A DNA stretch of 29,030 bases from an uncultured Blautia sp. (GTDB lineage Bacteria; Bacillota; Clostridia; Lachnospirales; Lachnospiraceae). Below, one piece after another: positions 1-7,267 of this stretch. The first letter of the stretch is position 1, and every line of letters begins with the position of its first letter. Location of the stretch: the NCBI GenBank assembly GCA_900543715.1, contig UQSX01000028.1:1-29030 (forward strand), read 5' to 3'. Position numbers and translations under genes: made by a program. A model generated the notes under the pieces. The model did not search any database. It was not told the DNA's origin and saw only the letters and a list, made by a program, of their open reading frames with translations.

Positions 1-2357
1 TTGAGATATAGCATTCCAAGCCGATACTGCGCATACGGATTTCCTTTTTCCGCTGACAGACTGAGCCACTTCACAGCCGCTTCCACATCCTTCGGTATTT
101 CCTCCCCCAAAAGCAACAAACATCCCATCCGATATGCAGCATATTCATTTCCAAGTTCTGCTGCAGAGCGGAACCATTTCATGGCCTGATCCATATCTTT
201 ATTAAAATACACACCATCCTGGTATAATTTCCCCAACACATACTGGGCAGCTGAGTGCTCTGCATTTGCTGCTTTTGTAAGCCATTCCACTGCCTGGCCG
301 CTGTCTCCACTTCCCGTTTCCAGCCAGAGTTTTCCGAGTGCATACTGAGCATTGGTATTTCCAAGCTTGGCAGACTTTTCCCAATATTCAGCTGCTCTCT
401 TATCATCCGCTTCGGTTCCCGTTCCTGTGTGGAGCATCTGACCAATTCGGTACTGCAGTTTATCATCATGACTTTTTTCTTCCAATATCACGAAACCGGA
501 ATACGCATCCTGAAATCCTCTCTCTGCTAGTTTGGGATCCGGCTCTGTACCAAGACCATCCCGATACATCTTTGCCAGTTCCAGACTGGCATAAGGATTT
601 CCCTGTTCTGCCGAACTCCTGTATAAAGAGAATGCCCGCATATCATTTTGCTCCACCCCCCGTCCCCGTCGGTAAAGCCCAGCCAGAGAATACTGGGCAT
701 ACTTATGGTCCATTGCAGCCGCCTGAGAAAACCAGTGTGCCGCCTTTTCATAATTTTGTTCTGCTCCCAAACCAGAAGCATACATTTTCCCAATACGATA
801 TTGCAGATATGGTTTCTCCTTTTTCTTTACGGATTCTTCTCTTACAAGAAATGCTTCCAATGCTTTCTCATACCATTTCTGTGCCAGCCCCACATCCGCA
901 TCCCGTCCCAAGCCATCCGCAAACATCCGGCCAAGGTCGTGCATGGCAAACCCATTCCCCTGCTCTGCTTCCTGAAGGAACTTCTGATATGCCTTTTCAA
1001 AATCCTGTAATGTAGAATCGCTGCCATACAAATAATTCCTAGCCTGTATATATCCATCTGTCCACCAGTTGGAACTGGATTTTTCTTTTCTGCCATTAGG
1101 AAAAAGCTCTTGCTTGAGTTCCTCCTCCGCATAGTCCGAATCTAGTTCCCCTGTCAGCTCTGCTACCGGATCTGGTTCTTGTATAAAAAAATCGTCCTTT
1201 GGTTCTGAGTATCCATCTTCATTCTCTTCAAACAAAAAATGATGACTGCCAAGCCTCAATGCTTCTGCAATCACCATATTTTTGATACTTTTTAATTTAG
1301 GCTGTTTTGATAAAGGCGGTAATTCTTCCGTCTGTTTTCGGTAGGTCTTCACAATCTCATCCTGCCATAGCCCCCATTCCCGGTACAGGGCAGACACCCG
1401 GTCATCTTTCTCCAACTCATCTACGATATGATCAACCAGATCCTTCACATCTCTCTTCAGGTAGCCATAAACCTTTTTCCCGCCTGTATTCTGCAGCCGT
1501 TTAGAAAGCTGCATCATACTGGTTTCAATTTCCGAACTCTTAAGCGTCCCCGCCCGTATTTCATCTATCCATGTTTTCATTACAACTTCCGACCGTTCCT
1601 TTAAATCCATACGAGACTGTGCCTGCTCCTCATAAATATTTGCAAAATCTTGACGGAAAATATCATGTGCCAGCTCAGAACGCATGGCCTCAATCGACTG
1701 CTTTGTCAGATACCCTTCTCCATCTTTTACTGAGTACACCAATAGATGAACATGAGGATGATGGCTTTCATTATGAAATGCAGCGTACCATTTCAGATTG
1801 GCGCTGTCAATTTTCATATGCTTACACAGCATTGCCCGTTTGGAACGCAGCAATGCCATCCACTGAACAGCACTGTCGTACCCTAACCGGGCTGCGTCCT
1901 CGCGCCGAAGGGAAATCACATGTGTCCACACAATTCCCTTGTGATCTGCCACCTGATTCTGCACCTGTCCAAGAACCACCGGTTCTCCCTCATCTGTAAA
2001 CAGGCCATGCTCCCCAATCTTTTCTACACGGGGACGATGCGCCAGATAATCCACATAATTTTTTCGCGTCGCTGCTATATCAAGATTTTGTTCCAATGCA
2101 CAGGAAATAAATTCCGAGGCATTTTCGATTGTTGGTTTTCTTTGATAATCTTCATACTCCAGCATTTCTTTTGTCGCCGGAAAATCCTGCAGGAGCTGAT
2201 GCACTAACTTCTTTTGACTCACCGTTGCTGGGAGGTGCTTTTTACTTGTATCAATTTTCTCTACCCCTTTCCGCGTTCCAATGTAATGGACATAATTTTC
2301 TTTCTGAGATGGTTTTGCATCTTTTAAATATCGGGAAGTAAAAATAAGTTTTGCCAT
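1..2357 (-). CDS. MobP/MobL-type relaxase with Sel1-repeat C-terminus (partial, 3' end beyond window)
   Basis: This reading frame stays open for 785 codons from the ATG at 2357 and runs off the left edge, so the C-terminus is missing. The start has an AAGGAG ribosome binding site 5 nt upstream. Relaxases nick one strand at oriT and stay bound to the 5' end during conjugation. The N-terminal part has NYVHYIGTR at about 21-29 and a histidine cluster at 195-204 (FHNESHHPHVH), matching the metal-binding HUH-type centre of the MobL family (MobP3-like) from Firmicutes elements. The catalytic tyrosine is probably near the N-terminus, but I cannot assign it. From about residue 450 there are roughly eight Sel1-like helical repeats of about 36 residues, for example LGKLYQDG and WFRSAAELGN. 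Sel1 repeats usually mediate protein contacts, so this tail may dock to other transfer proteins. That role is inference. Confidence 0.9.
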   Translation of the reverse strand, partial: MAKLIFTSRYLKDAKPSQKENYVHYIGTRKGVEKIDTSKKHLPATVSQKKLVHQLLQDFPATKEMLEYEDYQRKPTIENASEFISCALEQNLDIAATRKNYVDYLAHRPRVEKIGEHGLFTDEGEPVVLGQVQNQVADHKGIVWTHVISLRREDAARLGYDSAVQWMALLRSKRAMLCKHMKIDSANLKWYAAFHNESHHPHVHLLVYSVKDGEGYLTKQSIEAMRSELAHDIFRQDFANIYEEQAQSRMDLKERSEVVMKTWIDEIRAGTLKSSEIETSMMQLSKRLQNTGGKKVYGYLKRDVKDLVDHIVDELEKDDRVSALYREWGLWQDEIVKTYRKQTEELPPLSKQPKLKSIKNMVIAEALRLGSHHFLFEENEDGYSEPKDDFFIQEPDPVAELTGELDSDYAEEELKQELFPNGRKEKSSSNWWTDGYIQARNYLYGSDSTLQDFEKAYQKFLQEAEQGNGFAMHDLGRMFADGLGRDADVGLAQKWYEKALEAFLVREESVKKKEKPYLQYRIGKMYASGLGAEQNYEKAAHWFSQAAAMDHKYAQYSLAGLYRRGRGVEQNDMRAFSLYRSSAEQGNPYASLELAKMYRDGLGTEPDPKLAERGFQDAYSGFVILEEKSHDDKLQYRIGQMLHTGTGTEADDKRAAEYWEKSAKLGNTNAQYALGKLWLETGSGDSGQAVEWLTKAANAEHSAAQYVLGKLYQDGVYFNKDMDQAMKWFRSAAELGNEYAAYRMGCLLLLGEEIPKDVEAAVKWLSLSAEKGNPYAQYRLGMLYL

Positions 2358-2377
2358 GTTACTCCTTTTTAGAAAGC

Positions 2378-2418
2378 AAAAAGGAACCTATGGCTTATCA
2401 CACACCATGGCTCCTTTT
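2378..2418 (-). terminator. Intrinsic terminator-like hairpin between hydrolase and relaxase
   Basis: AAAAGGA-A-CC-T-ATGG at 2379-2393 pairs with CCATGG-C-TCCTTTT at 2405-2418, a stem of about 13 pairs with one mismatch and one bulge and an 11-nt loop. T-rich sequence follows on both strands (TTTTTGC on minus, CTTTTACTTTTT on plus), so it could act in both directions. It lies about 20 nt before the relaxase start, so it would either end the cargo transcript or attenuate relaxase expression. Confidence 0.6.
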
Positions 2419-2467
2419 ACTTTTTATCACATCTTCTTCCGTTACATAGTTTCAACATTTGAACATA

Positions 2468-3067
2468 TCATGTACATTGCTTGATCCAGTCAGAAAGAAA
2501 GTCCATCTGCTCTTTCGTATGAAACCAGTGCTCCCCGTTTTCCATAACTGTAAGTGTTGCTCCGATTCTATCTGCAAACTCAGCTATTGTTTCATACGAT
2601 GTCAGGTTATCCTTTTCTCCATACAGAATGTGCGTTGGAACAGTCCAGGTAACAGGATGCTCCCTCACATAACAAAGATAAGCCCAGGAAAGTGTTTCTC
2701 CAAAGGATGTCGGGATTTCTTTCTGTTTCTGCAAGTCATCTTCGGTCACATTCGCCCACTGCATCATATTCCGAATCAATCTTTCCATGTCTACAACCGG
2801 AGAAATAAAGTATGCCTTCTCTATTTTGCTGTCTGCCAAAGCACTCATAGCAAAGAAAGCACCAATGCTGTTCGCAATCACTGTTACCGTTTCATATGTT
2901 CCGCATAGGTTGTCAAACAATCCGGGAAACTCTTTTTTCGCTTCCCAAGGTGACTGTGAGGAATAGTCAAAACCAATTACATCATATTCTTCAAAGAGCG
3001 CTTTATAATACTCTGCCTCTTTCGGATTTCCACCTTTACCATGTATATACAAAATTGCCTTGTCCAT
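2468..3067 (-). CDS. Alpha/beta hydrolase, cargo gene
   Basis: A 199-residue protein with the plan of a small alpha/beta hydrolase and no signal peptide, so probably cytoplasmic. HGKGG at 9-13 fits the oxyanion region after the first strand. The nucleophile elbow is ANSIG with Ser67; the first glycine of the usual GxSxG is replaced by alanine. Candidate acid and base are Asp153 (GEKD) and His180 (GEHW), giving a plausible catalytic triad. The substrate cannot be told from sequence. It is the last of four AT-rich cargo genes and is followed by a terminator-like hairpin. The ribosome binding site is weak (AAGGG about 10 nt before ATG). Confidence 0.8.
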   Translation of the reverse strand: MDKAILYIHGKGGNPKEAEYYKALFEEYDVIGFDYSSQSPWEAKKEFPGLFDNLCGTYETVTVIANSIGAFFAMSALADSKIEKAYFISPVVDMERLIRNMMQWANVTEDDLQKQKEIPTSFGETLSWAYLCYVREHPVTWTVPTHILYGEKDNLTSYETIAEFADRIGATLTVMENGEHWFHTKEQMDFLSDWIKQCT

Positions 3068-3091
3068 TTATTTGTTTTCCCTTCACAATAC

Positions 3092-3412
3092 CTATTTTTT
3101 CTTTTTGGATTTGGGCAGCGGCAGTTCATCATACATCGCGTGGAACAGTCCTGTCAAAAATTCTTTCTGATCAACCTCCTCTACCAGCAGCATCTCTTTT
3201 GCTCCCTCATAAGGTACTTCATATACCGAATCTGTCATATAGGCAATTGCTGACTTTGTAGGTTTTACAAGCAGTCTGTCATCATAAATACCTCCTATAA
3301 TCTTGCCACGATAATAAATAATAAATTCTCCCATCATAGCACGGTATGTAATTTCATCCAACTCGGACAGCTGCTCTAAAATAAATTGTAAATAATTTTT
3401 GCTTGATGCCAT
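3092..3412 (-). CDS. TfoX N-terminal domain protein
   Basis: A 106-residue protein matching the stand-alone TfoX/Sxy N-terminal domain, seen in the run ITYRAMMGEFIIYYRGKIIGG and in the later LLVKPT segment. The tail is lysine rich (PKSKKKK). In gamma-proteobacteria full-length TfoX/Sxy activates competence genes with CRP. In Firmicutes the lone N-domain is widespread and has no firm function, so I do not infer a competence role. A GAGG motif lies 6 nt before the ATG. It sits between YjdF and the hydrolase with short gaps, so the three are probably co-transcribed. Confidence 0.8.
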   Translation of the reverse strand: MASSKNYLQFILEQLSELDEITYRAMMGEFIIYYRGKIIGGIYDDRLLVKPTKSAIAYMTDSVYEVPYEGAKEMLLVEEVDQKEFLTGLFHAMYDELPLPKSKKKK

Positions 3413-3455
3413 CGTTTACCTCAAACCAAATTTTGTGTAAGAATACATTACATTC

Positions 3456-3872
3456 TTAATGTCCTCGATGTTTCTCTTTTTTCTTTTTTTGTTTTAAATC
3501 AAACATTTTTTTCTCTTCTGCCAATTTGTCTTCCCGGCTTTTAGACTTACGCTGCTGTTTCCTTTGTTCCTGCTGCAGCTTTAGTGCTTGCTGAGATTTT
3601 GTTCCAACGCCCCTATCCAACATTTGTTTATGAATTTCACGCTGGAGCTTCTTTGGGTTTTTTGTTAGTTCCTTTTCAGTAACCTCCACAGATGGACTAA
3701 ATCGCAAACGATCATATTCCTTTAGCACAAACTCCCAAATCTCATAGTCCTTTGGTTCAGTTCCAAATGTTACTTTGGAAACGGAAAGTTTCCCATTTTC
3801 AACTCTCTCAAAAATACCTACCCAAAATGGTTCCTCAAAAAACACTGTCAGCTTGCCTGTCCTTATACTCAT
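3456..3872 (-). CDS. yjdF: YjdF family protein (DUF2992)
   Basis: A 138-residue protein with the YjdF/DUF2992 pattern: an N-terminal beta-rich part (FFEEPFWVGIFER at about 10-22, then a VTFGTEP segment), followed by a strongly basic, helical, probably coiled-coil tail rich in Lys, Gln and Arg from about residue 75. The biochemical function of YjdF is unknown. In other Firmicutes the gene commonly follows the yjdF riboswitch, which binds azaaromatic compounds, so a role in tolerance to such compounds has been suggested. The 5' leader here is highly structured and fits that arrangement. A perfect AAGGAGGG site lies 7 nt before the ATG. Confidence 0.85.
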   Translation of the reverse strand: MSIRTGKLTVFFEEPFWVGIFERVENGKLSVSKVTFGTEPKDYEIWEFVLKEYDRLRFSPSVEVTEKELTKNPKKLQREIHKQMLDRGVGTKSQQALKLQQEQRKQQRKSKSREDKLAEEKKMFDLKQKKKKEKHRGH

Positions 3873-3884
3873 GGCAATCCCTCC

Positions 3885-4000
3885 TTAATGATTGAAATGA
3901 GCAAAGAATGGACAACCCGGAGGGGCAGGTTACTTACCCTGATATGCAGGACGGCCGGGCTACCTACCGGCTCTGGTATGCATCACTGCATACGTTGCGT
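3885..4000 (-). promoter_or_regulatory. Probable yjdF riboswitch in the YjdF leader
   Basis: The roughly 120 nt before YjdF fold into several compact elements on the minus strand. GTATGCA and TGCATAC (3976-3993) form a perfect 7-bp hairpin with a GTGA loop (minus strand). GCCGG and CCGGC (3954-3971) form a second hairpin. A third G/C-rich segment (GGGTAAGTAACC with CTGCCC, 3924-3940) lies nearer the start. Together with the DUF2992 gene just downstream, this is the known arrangement of the azaaromatic-sensing yjdF RNA motif. I assign it from context and structure; I could not run a covariance-model search. The on/off mechanism is not clear, but the 3' end lies near the ribosome binding site, so translational control is possible. 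Confidence 0.7.
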
Positions 4001-4067
4001 TTTTATCTTTACTTTTATAATCAAGCCTCCTCGGCCAGATTAACACATATAATTTTTCTGTTTCTAA

Positions 4068-4487
4068 TTAAAACCAACTCGCCTTTTCATCTCTAAATTT
4101 AGGCGTATCACTATCCTCATAAGGATTATAACTGTTTAAGTTACATCCAAACTCCTTTAATGATTTTATTTTATTATCTGCTGTCCATACAATCAAGGAC
4201 ATTCCGTCAAATTCCTCTATATTCCCATTATTCATTTCATTTTTAAAATACCACTCTACAACCGTCTGGTTATCTTTATGAAAGAACTGCTTGATCTTCC
4301 ACTCCATCACCTTGCCACGTGTATTCCATTCATTAAACCAATGTTTTACAACTTGACGGTTATTATATTTTGGACTCCAGCTTTCAGTATAAATCACGTC
4401 TTCCGCAAAAATGTCATCCATACCAAGATCCTGTTGTGTAAGCCACATTTTGAACCATAGTTGAATGATTTGTTCTCTCTCATTCAA
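4068..4487 (-). CDS. NTF2/SnoaL-like protein, cargo gene
   Basis: A 139-residue protein with the size and pattern of the SnoaL-like/NTF2 fold: an N-terminal helix (EQIIQLWFKMW), an FAEDVIYTESWSP segment, a tryptophan-rich middle (VVKHWFNEW) and C-terminal strands ending in DNKIKSLKEFGC. Members range from small enzymes to ligand-binding proteins, so the substrate is open. The start is a TTG with GAGGTG 8 nt upstream; a nearby ATG is in another frame. A good promoter lies just upstream, so this gene probably begins the cargo transcript. The coding sequence is visibly more AT rich than the flanking conjugation genes, suggesting a separate origin. Confidence 0.75.
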   Translation of the reverse strand: MNEREQIIQLWFKMWLTQQDLGMDDIFAEDVIYTESWSPKYNNRQVVKHWFNEWNTRGKVMEWKIKQFFHKDNQTVVEWYFKNEMNNGNIEEFDGMSLIVWTADNKIKSLKEFGCNLNSYNPYEDSDTPKFRDEKASWF

Positions 4488-4516
4488 AATTCTACACCTC
4501 GATTCGTTTCTTATAT

Positions 4517-4546
4517 ATTATAATCGATGAGCTGTTGCATCGTAAA
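4517..4546 (-). promoter_or_regulatory. Sigma-A-type promoter with dyad in the spacer
   Basis: On the minus strand, TTTACG (-35-like, 4541-4546) and a perfect TATAAT (-10, 4517-4522) are separated by 18 nt. The region holds the dyad CGATG-8-CATCG (4525-4542), which overlaps the -35 end. A dyad in a slightly long spacer resembles MerR-type operators, but no MerR gene is visible. It would drive the NTF2-like cargo gene about 30 nt downstream. Confidence 0.6.
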
Positions 4547-4642
4547 GGACAAATCTATATTTTATCTCTTCTGAAAATTCATCACACAACCAGAGGGAAG
4601 TACATATAAATTTTCTTTCCATCTTTTCTTTTCCAACAATAT

Positions 4643-5056
4643 CTACACATCCCGCTTTTGATAATGATACGCATCTTCAAACTTCACAGTTCCATTGATC
4701 CGCCTCACTTCATCAACACATTTTGCGTGCAGCCTGTTTAAAGATTCTTCATCCACATCATGAGTGTAGGCAATTACCTGTGAGAGCTTGGACAATTCCA
4801 CTGCTATCTTAAAGTCCATTCTGGCCAGACGGTTCTCACTATCCTGAATGGTTCCCGTAAGCACAGAAGCCAACGACTGCAAAAAATAATTTTCTGCTTT
4901 TCCTGCAAGAAGATACCCTATATAGAATTTAAGCGCTTCTGCTACAAATTCATTCCGGGAACGCACATTGGCTGTCTCTAACAGACCATCTGCCTGGTTT
5001 AAGATTTCCTTTTCGACATAAATTCCCGCACGTACTTTCGTATGTTCGCTTCCCAT
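4643..5056 (-). CDS. Ribbon-helix-helix protein, possible relaxosome accessory factor
   Basis: A 137-residue protein whose N-terminal half fits a ribbon-helix-helix DNA-binding domain: a short strand (VRAGIYVEKE), helix A (ILNQADGLLETANV), then RSRNEFVAEALKFYIGYL as helix B. The C-terminal half is helical (SRLARMD-like and VELSKLSQVIAY segments) and may serve oligomerisation. The gene lies immediately beside the structured 407-bp non-coding region and in the same half of the element as the relaxase, as expected for an accessory protein that binds oriT. That role is inferred from position. AGGAGG lies 7 nt before the ATG. The stop is followed by a short AT-rich region and then the cargo promoter. 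Confidence 0.75.
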   Translation of the reverse strand: MGSEHTKVRAGIYVEKEILNQADGLLETANVRSRNEFVAEALKFYIGYLLAGKAENYFLQSLASVLTGTIQDSENRLARMDFKIAVELSKLSQVIAYTHDVDEESLNRLHAKCVDEVRRINGTVKFEDAYHYQKRDV

Positions 5057-5177
5057 CGTTTCCTCCTAACCCTGGTATTCACAAAATCTCTCTCATTTCC
5101 TCCAAAATTCTGCCACTTTCAAAAATCCAGCACCATTCTTACGACCGCCTTCCCCAAAAGTATTCAAACCAGATTTT

Positions 5178-5198
5178 CCGAACGGCTTTGCCGGTCGG
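5178..5198. repeat. Inverted repeat 1 of the oriT candidate
   Basis: CCGA-a-CGGC (5178-5186), loop TTT (5187-5189), GCCG-g-TCGG (5190-5198): eight pairs with one internal mismatch. It is not followed by a T-run on either strand, so it does not look like a terminator. Confidence 0.7.
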
Positions 5199-5207
5199 TG
5201 TTTTCCA

Positions 5208-5236
5208 GGGGTGGGCTGCCAAAAGCAGCATACCCC
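5208..5236. repeat. Inverted repeat 2 of the oriT candidate
   Basis: GGGGTGGGCTGC (5208-5219) faces GCAGCATACCCC (5225-5236) across a CAAAA loop. The inner GCTGC/GCAGC and outer GGGGT/ACCCC arms pair perfectly, with one G-T wobble and one G-A mismatch between them. The plus-strand sequence that follows is CTTTAACCTGCACACG. There is no terminator-like T-run. Confidence 0.75.
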
Positions 5237-5390
5237 CTTTAACCTGCACACGTTTCGACCCAGCCAACCACTCAAGAATCCCGTATTCCCCCGTGTTCTT
5301 GCTGTTTCCATAACCTTCTCTCACATTTGCCCAACACCGCTTAAAATCCTCGTATGGGTACCACGATGCCACCTAGCTGTCCAAAGCCCG

Positions 5391-5420
5391 ACACAGGGGC
5401 ACACAGGGGGCTACACGGGG
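5391..5420. repeat. Three 10-bp imperfect tandem repeats
   Basis: ACACAGGGGC (5391-5400), ACACAGGGGG (5401-5410) and CTACACGGGG (5411-5420) follow one another directly. The first two differ at one base and the third is more diverged. A 10-bp period places each copy on the same face of the helix, as for iteron-like protein-binding sites. The neighbouring RHH protein is a candidate ligand. Confidence 0.65.
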
Positions 5421-5463
5421 ATGTCATGGATGACTGGGGATTCCGTTTCCTTTTTTCTGGTTA

Positions 5464-5727
5464 TCATACGATTTCTGATTCTTCCAGCTGGGACTCCTCC
5501 CGTCTCGCAGTCCGATCAGCTCTCCGGGTACGTTCTCTGGCGGATATTTCTCTTGCCACCTTGTCATCAATATATTCACGGGTAGCCTGTGGGACATATT
5601 TTTCATACAGTTTCTGTACTGTATCATTTAATTCCCCCTGAAGATCGGTATCCCTTTTTTCCATATGGAACTTTAACGCATCCAATTTTTCTGTGTTAAA
5701 ACTGACATTGATCGTAGTATTTCTCAT
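5464..5727 (-). CDS. DUF6103 family ICE protein
   Basis: An 87-residue protein starting at the ATG at 5727, with AAGGAG 7 nt upstream. A longer in-frame start at 5757 lacks such a site. The sequence RNTTINVSFNTEKLDALKFH, then LYEKYVPQATREYID, matches the DUF6103 proteins common in Clostridia conjugative elements. The N-terminal TTINVSF strand followed by helices recalls an RHH-like DNA-binding fold, but the family has no assigned function. The C-terminus is charged (RRADRTARREESQLEE). It lies directly beside the oriT candidate, so a relaxosome or oriT-binding role is possible by position. Confidence 0.75.
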   Translation of the reverse strand: MRNTTINVSFNTEKLDALKFHMEKRDTDLQGELNDTVQKLYEKYVPQATREYIDDKVAREISARERTRRADRTARREESQLEESEIV

Positions 5728-5761
5728 TTCAAATCTCCTTTTTCTTTCAGAAAGCAAATCA

Positions 5762-5783
5762 GGCGGCTGCTCACACAGCCGCC
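5762..5783 (-). terminator. Perfect 8-bp hairpin before DUF6103 gene
   Basis: GGCGGCTG (5762-5769) and CAGCCGCC (5776-5783) pair perfectly around a 6-nt loop. On the minus strand TGATTTGCTTTCT follows, which is only moderately T rich. It sits 14 nt past the stop of the upstream gene and before the DUF6103 ribosome binding site, so it may be a weak terminator or an attenuator. Confidence 0.5.
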
Positions 5784-5796
5784 CGATCTCGTTTCA

Positions 5797-6075
5797 TCAG
5801 GTTCTTAAATAATGGATTAGTTCAATGGCATCTGCAAGACCTGCCTTATAATACCTCAGACGCTCCTGTTCCGGTATATCCATTTTAGCCATAAGTTGGT
5901 CGTCCAACCATTGTCGGTCATCCTCTGAAAGGCTATTGAGAATTCGATCCATGCGGAGGACATGCTCCTTGGTCTCTGTGCAATAAGCGGGAACCTTGTC
6001 CTCTTCACTTTTCCTCTTCAACTCCAGAACTCGTTCTTCGATTACCTGATTTAACTGATCCATAATCTCATCCAT
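5797..6075 (-). CDS. Hypothetical helical protein
   Basis: A 92-residue protein I do not recognise. It is predicted mostly helical, with a charged N-terminal segment (IEERVLELKRKSEEDKVPAY) that may form a coiled coil and a C-terminal helix AGLADAIELIHYLR. There is no signal peptide or membrane segment, so it is probably cytoplasmic. The ATG has an excellent AAAGGAGGG site upstream. It lies between the NlpC/P60 gene and DUF6103 and is followed by a hairpin. Its place in the operon suggests a small accessory function in transfer; nothing in the sequence says which. Confidence 0.7.
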   Translation of the reverse strand: MDEIMDQLNQVIEERVLELKRKSEEDKVPAYCTETKEHVLRMDRILNSLSEDDRQWLDDQLMAKMDIPEQERLRYYKAGLADAIELIHYLRT

Positions 6076-6188
6076 CGGTTACTTCCCTCCTTTCAGCCAC
6101 ACACAATACCGAACTTTTTTCTAAAAGTCGATATCACATATCCATAAACTGTCCAGGCAAATCTGCACAAATTTCATTTTTAGCTGTC

Positions 6189-7214
6189 TCATTCCGGAAT
6201 AGTTGCCAGCCTTCCAAAAGCATACAGATGGCTGTTCCAGTAAGGAGAAGTAAGGTCCGCATAGCCAATAGGCGAACCACAATGCAGCATCCTAGAGCCT
6301 CCAACATAAATCCCCACATGGCTGACCGCCCCTGCAGATGCATAAGTTCCCGTAAAAAACACCAGATCTCCGGGTCTAGCTTCCTCTCTTGACACAATCG
6401 CACACTGGTCATAAATCCCCTGAGCTGTTGTTCTAGAAAGATGATACACCCCGGATCTCGTGTAGACCCAACAGATATATCCACTGCAGTCGAAACTGGT
6501 ATCTGGAGAACTACCGCCCCATACATAGGGATAACCAATATAACGGGTTGCCTCTGCCATCAGCGCGGAAAAACTCCCATCTCCCATAGCCTGTCCGGGA
6601 GGAAGACCATTTCCACCCGGTACACTCACACCGTATTTTGCCAGCATATAGATGCGCTGTACATTCGTTTTATCTTCCAGAGAAACCTCCTGGTTTAATT
6701 CTGCAGCAAGATTTCCATAGACCATATTCAGGCTTTGGATTGGAATTGCAACCGTATAGGTTTCTCCCTCTTCATCCTCTCTCTCCTCATACTCTACAAA
6801 ACAATCTGCGAATGCCCGGTAGTCCCCCTCATCCATCCGAGGGTGCTCCTTACCAAAAAACAGGGCATAAAAAATCGCTTTTACCTGGTAGGGATCTACT
6901 TCTTCGGCTTCTGCCATACCATTGATTTCATTTAACACCCCATCCAGTTTTTCAAAACTGTCCTGCATATTTTCGATGTACATCCGATACTCTGCTGGCA
7001 CCTTTGAGGACAAATACCCCCCATGAAAGGACTTCTGGACAGCAGAAATGTTATGGTCTGCAGTCCCAGAAAGCGTGCACAGGATCATGGTGACAATTAA
7101 AATAACAGGGGTTACTAATGCTGCAATAACAGAAAAAAACACAGTCCGCCCATTCCGGTCAGAGAGGGTAAGCGCTACCAGTTTTGCTGTCACAGCGGCA
7201 GCTGAGACGGCCAT
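6189..7214 (-). CDS. NlpC/P60 (C40) peptidoglycan hydrolase of the transfer system
   Basis: A 341-residue membrane-anchored cell-wall hydrolase. One hydrophobic segment at about 26-49 anchors it. A linker and helical region (about 60-200) leads to a C-terminal NlpC/P60 domain from about 212. The catalytic Cys243 is in FDCSGY, His299 in SHVGIYV and the third polar residue is probably His311 (MLHCGSP). Such enzymes cut stem peptides and do the job of VirB1 in Gram-positive conjugation, opening the wall for the channel. Unlike Tn916-type homologues, I see no lysozyme-like domain ahead of it. GGAG lies 8 nt before the ATG. It is downstream of VirB4 in the same transcriptional direction. Confidence 0.9.
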   Translation of the reverse strand: MAVSAAAVTAKLVALTLSDRNGRTVFFSVIAALVTPVILIVTMILCTLSGTADHNISAVQKSFHGGYLSSKVPAEYRMYIENMQDSFEKLDGVLNEINGMAEAEEVDPYQVKAIFYALFFGKEHPRMDEGDYRAFADCFVEYEEREDEEGETYTVAIPIQSLNMVYGNLAAELNQEVSLEDKTNVQRIYMLAKYGVSVPGGNGLPPGQAMGDGSFSALMAEATRYIGYPYVWGGSSPDTSFDCSGYICWVYTRSGVYHLSRTTAQGIYDQCAIVSREEARPGDLVFFTGTYASAGAVSHVGIYVGGSRMLHCGSPIGYADLTSPYWNSHLYAFGRLATIPE

Positions 7215-7267
7215 AAAATCACTCCTTCCACACTTTTTATCGAGATATTCATCTGACGCATCAGGAT

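Larger units (their letters stand above)
5057..5463. other. Structured non-coding region, candidate oriT
   Basis: This is the longest gap in the window without a convincing gene. It holds two hairpins only 9 nt apart (5178-5198 and 5208-5236) and a 10-bp tandem repeat (5391-5420). Just past the second hairpin the plus strand reads CCCTTTAACCTGCACAC, where CCTGC resembles the core of IncP-type nic sites. It lies between an RHH gene and the DUF6103 gene, with the relaxase in the same part of the element. An inverted repeat next to a nic-like sequence is the usual oriT plan for MobP relaxases. The assignment is inference. A minus-strand frame of 77 codons (5139-5372, GTG start) crosses it but has no good ribosome binding site. 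Confidence 0.45.

Noticed and set aside
338..1015. Plus-strand open frame of 225 codons
   Set aside because: It is opposite the Sel1-repeat part of the relaxase, and the repeats on the minus strand are clear.
3092..3412. Competence regulator
   Set aside because: Only the TfoX N-domain is present and there are no competence genes nearby, so a competence role is not supported.
5208..5236. Intrinsic terminator
   Set aside because: The stem is strong, but neither strand has a T-run after it.
5391..5420. CRISPR-like repeat
   Set aside because: Three short repeats directly abut with no spacers, so this is a tandem repeat and not an array.
6134..6538. Minus-strand 134-codon frame
   Set aside because: It overlaps the NlpC/P60 catalytic domain in another frame and has no motif of its own.
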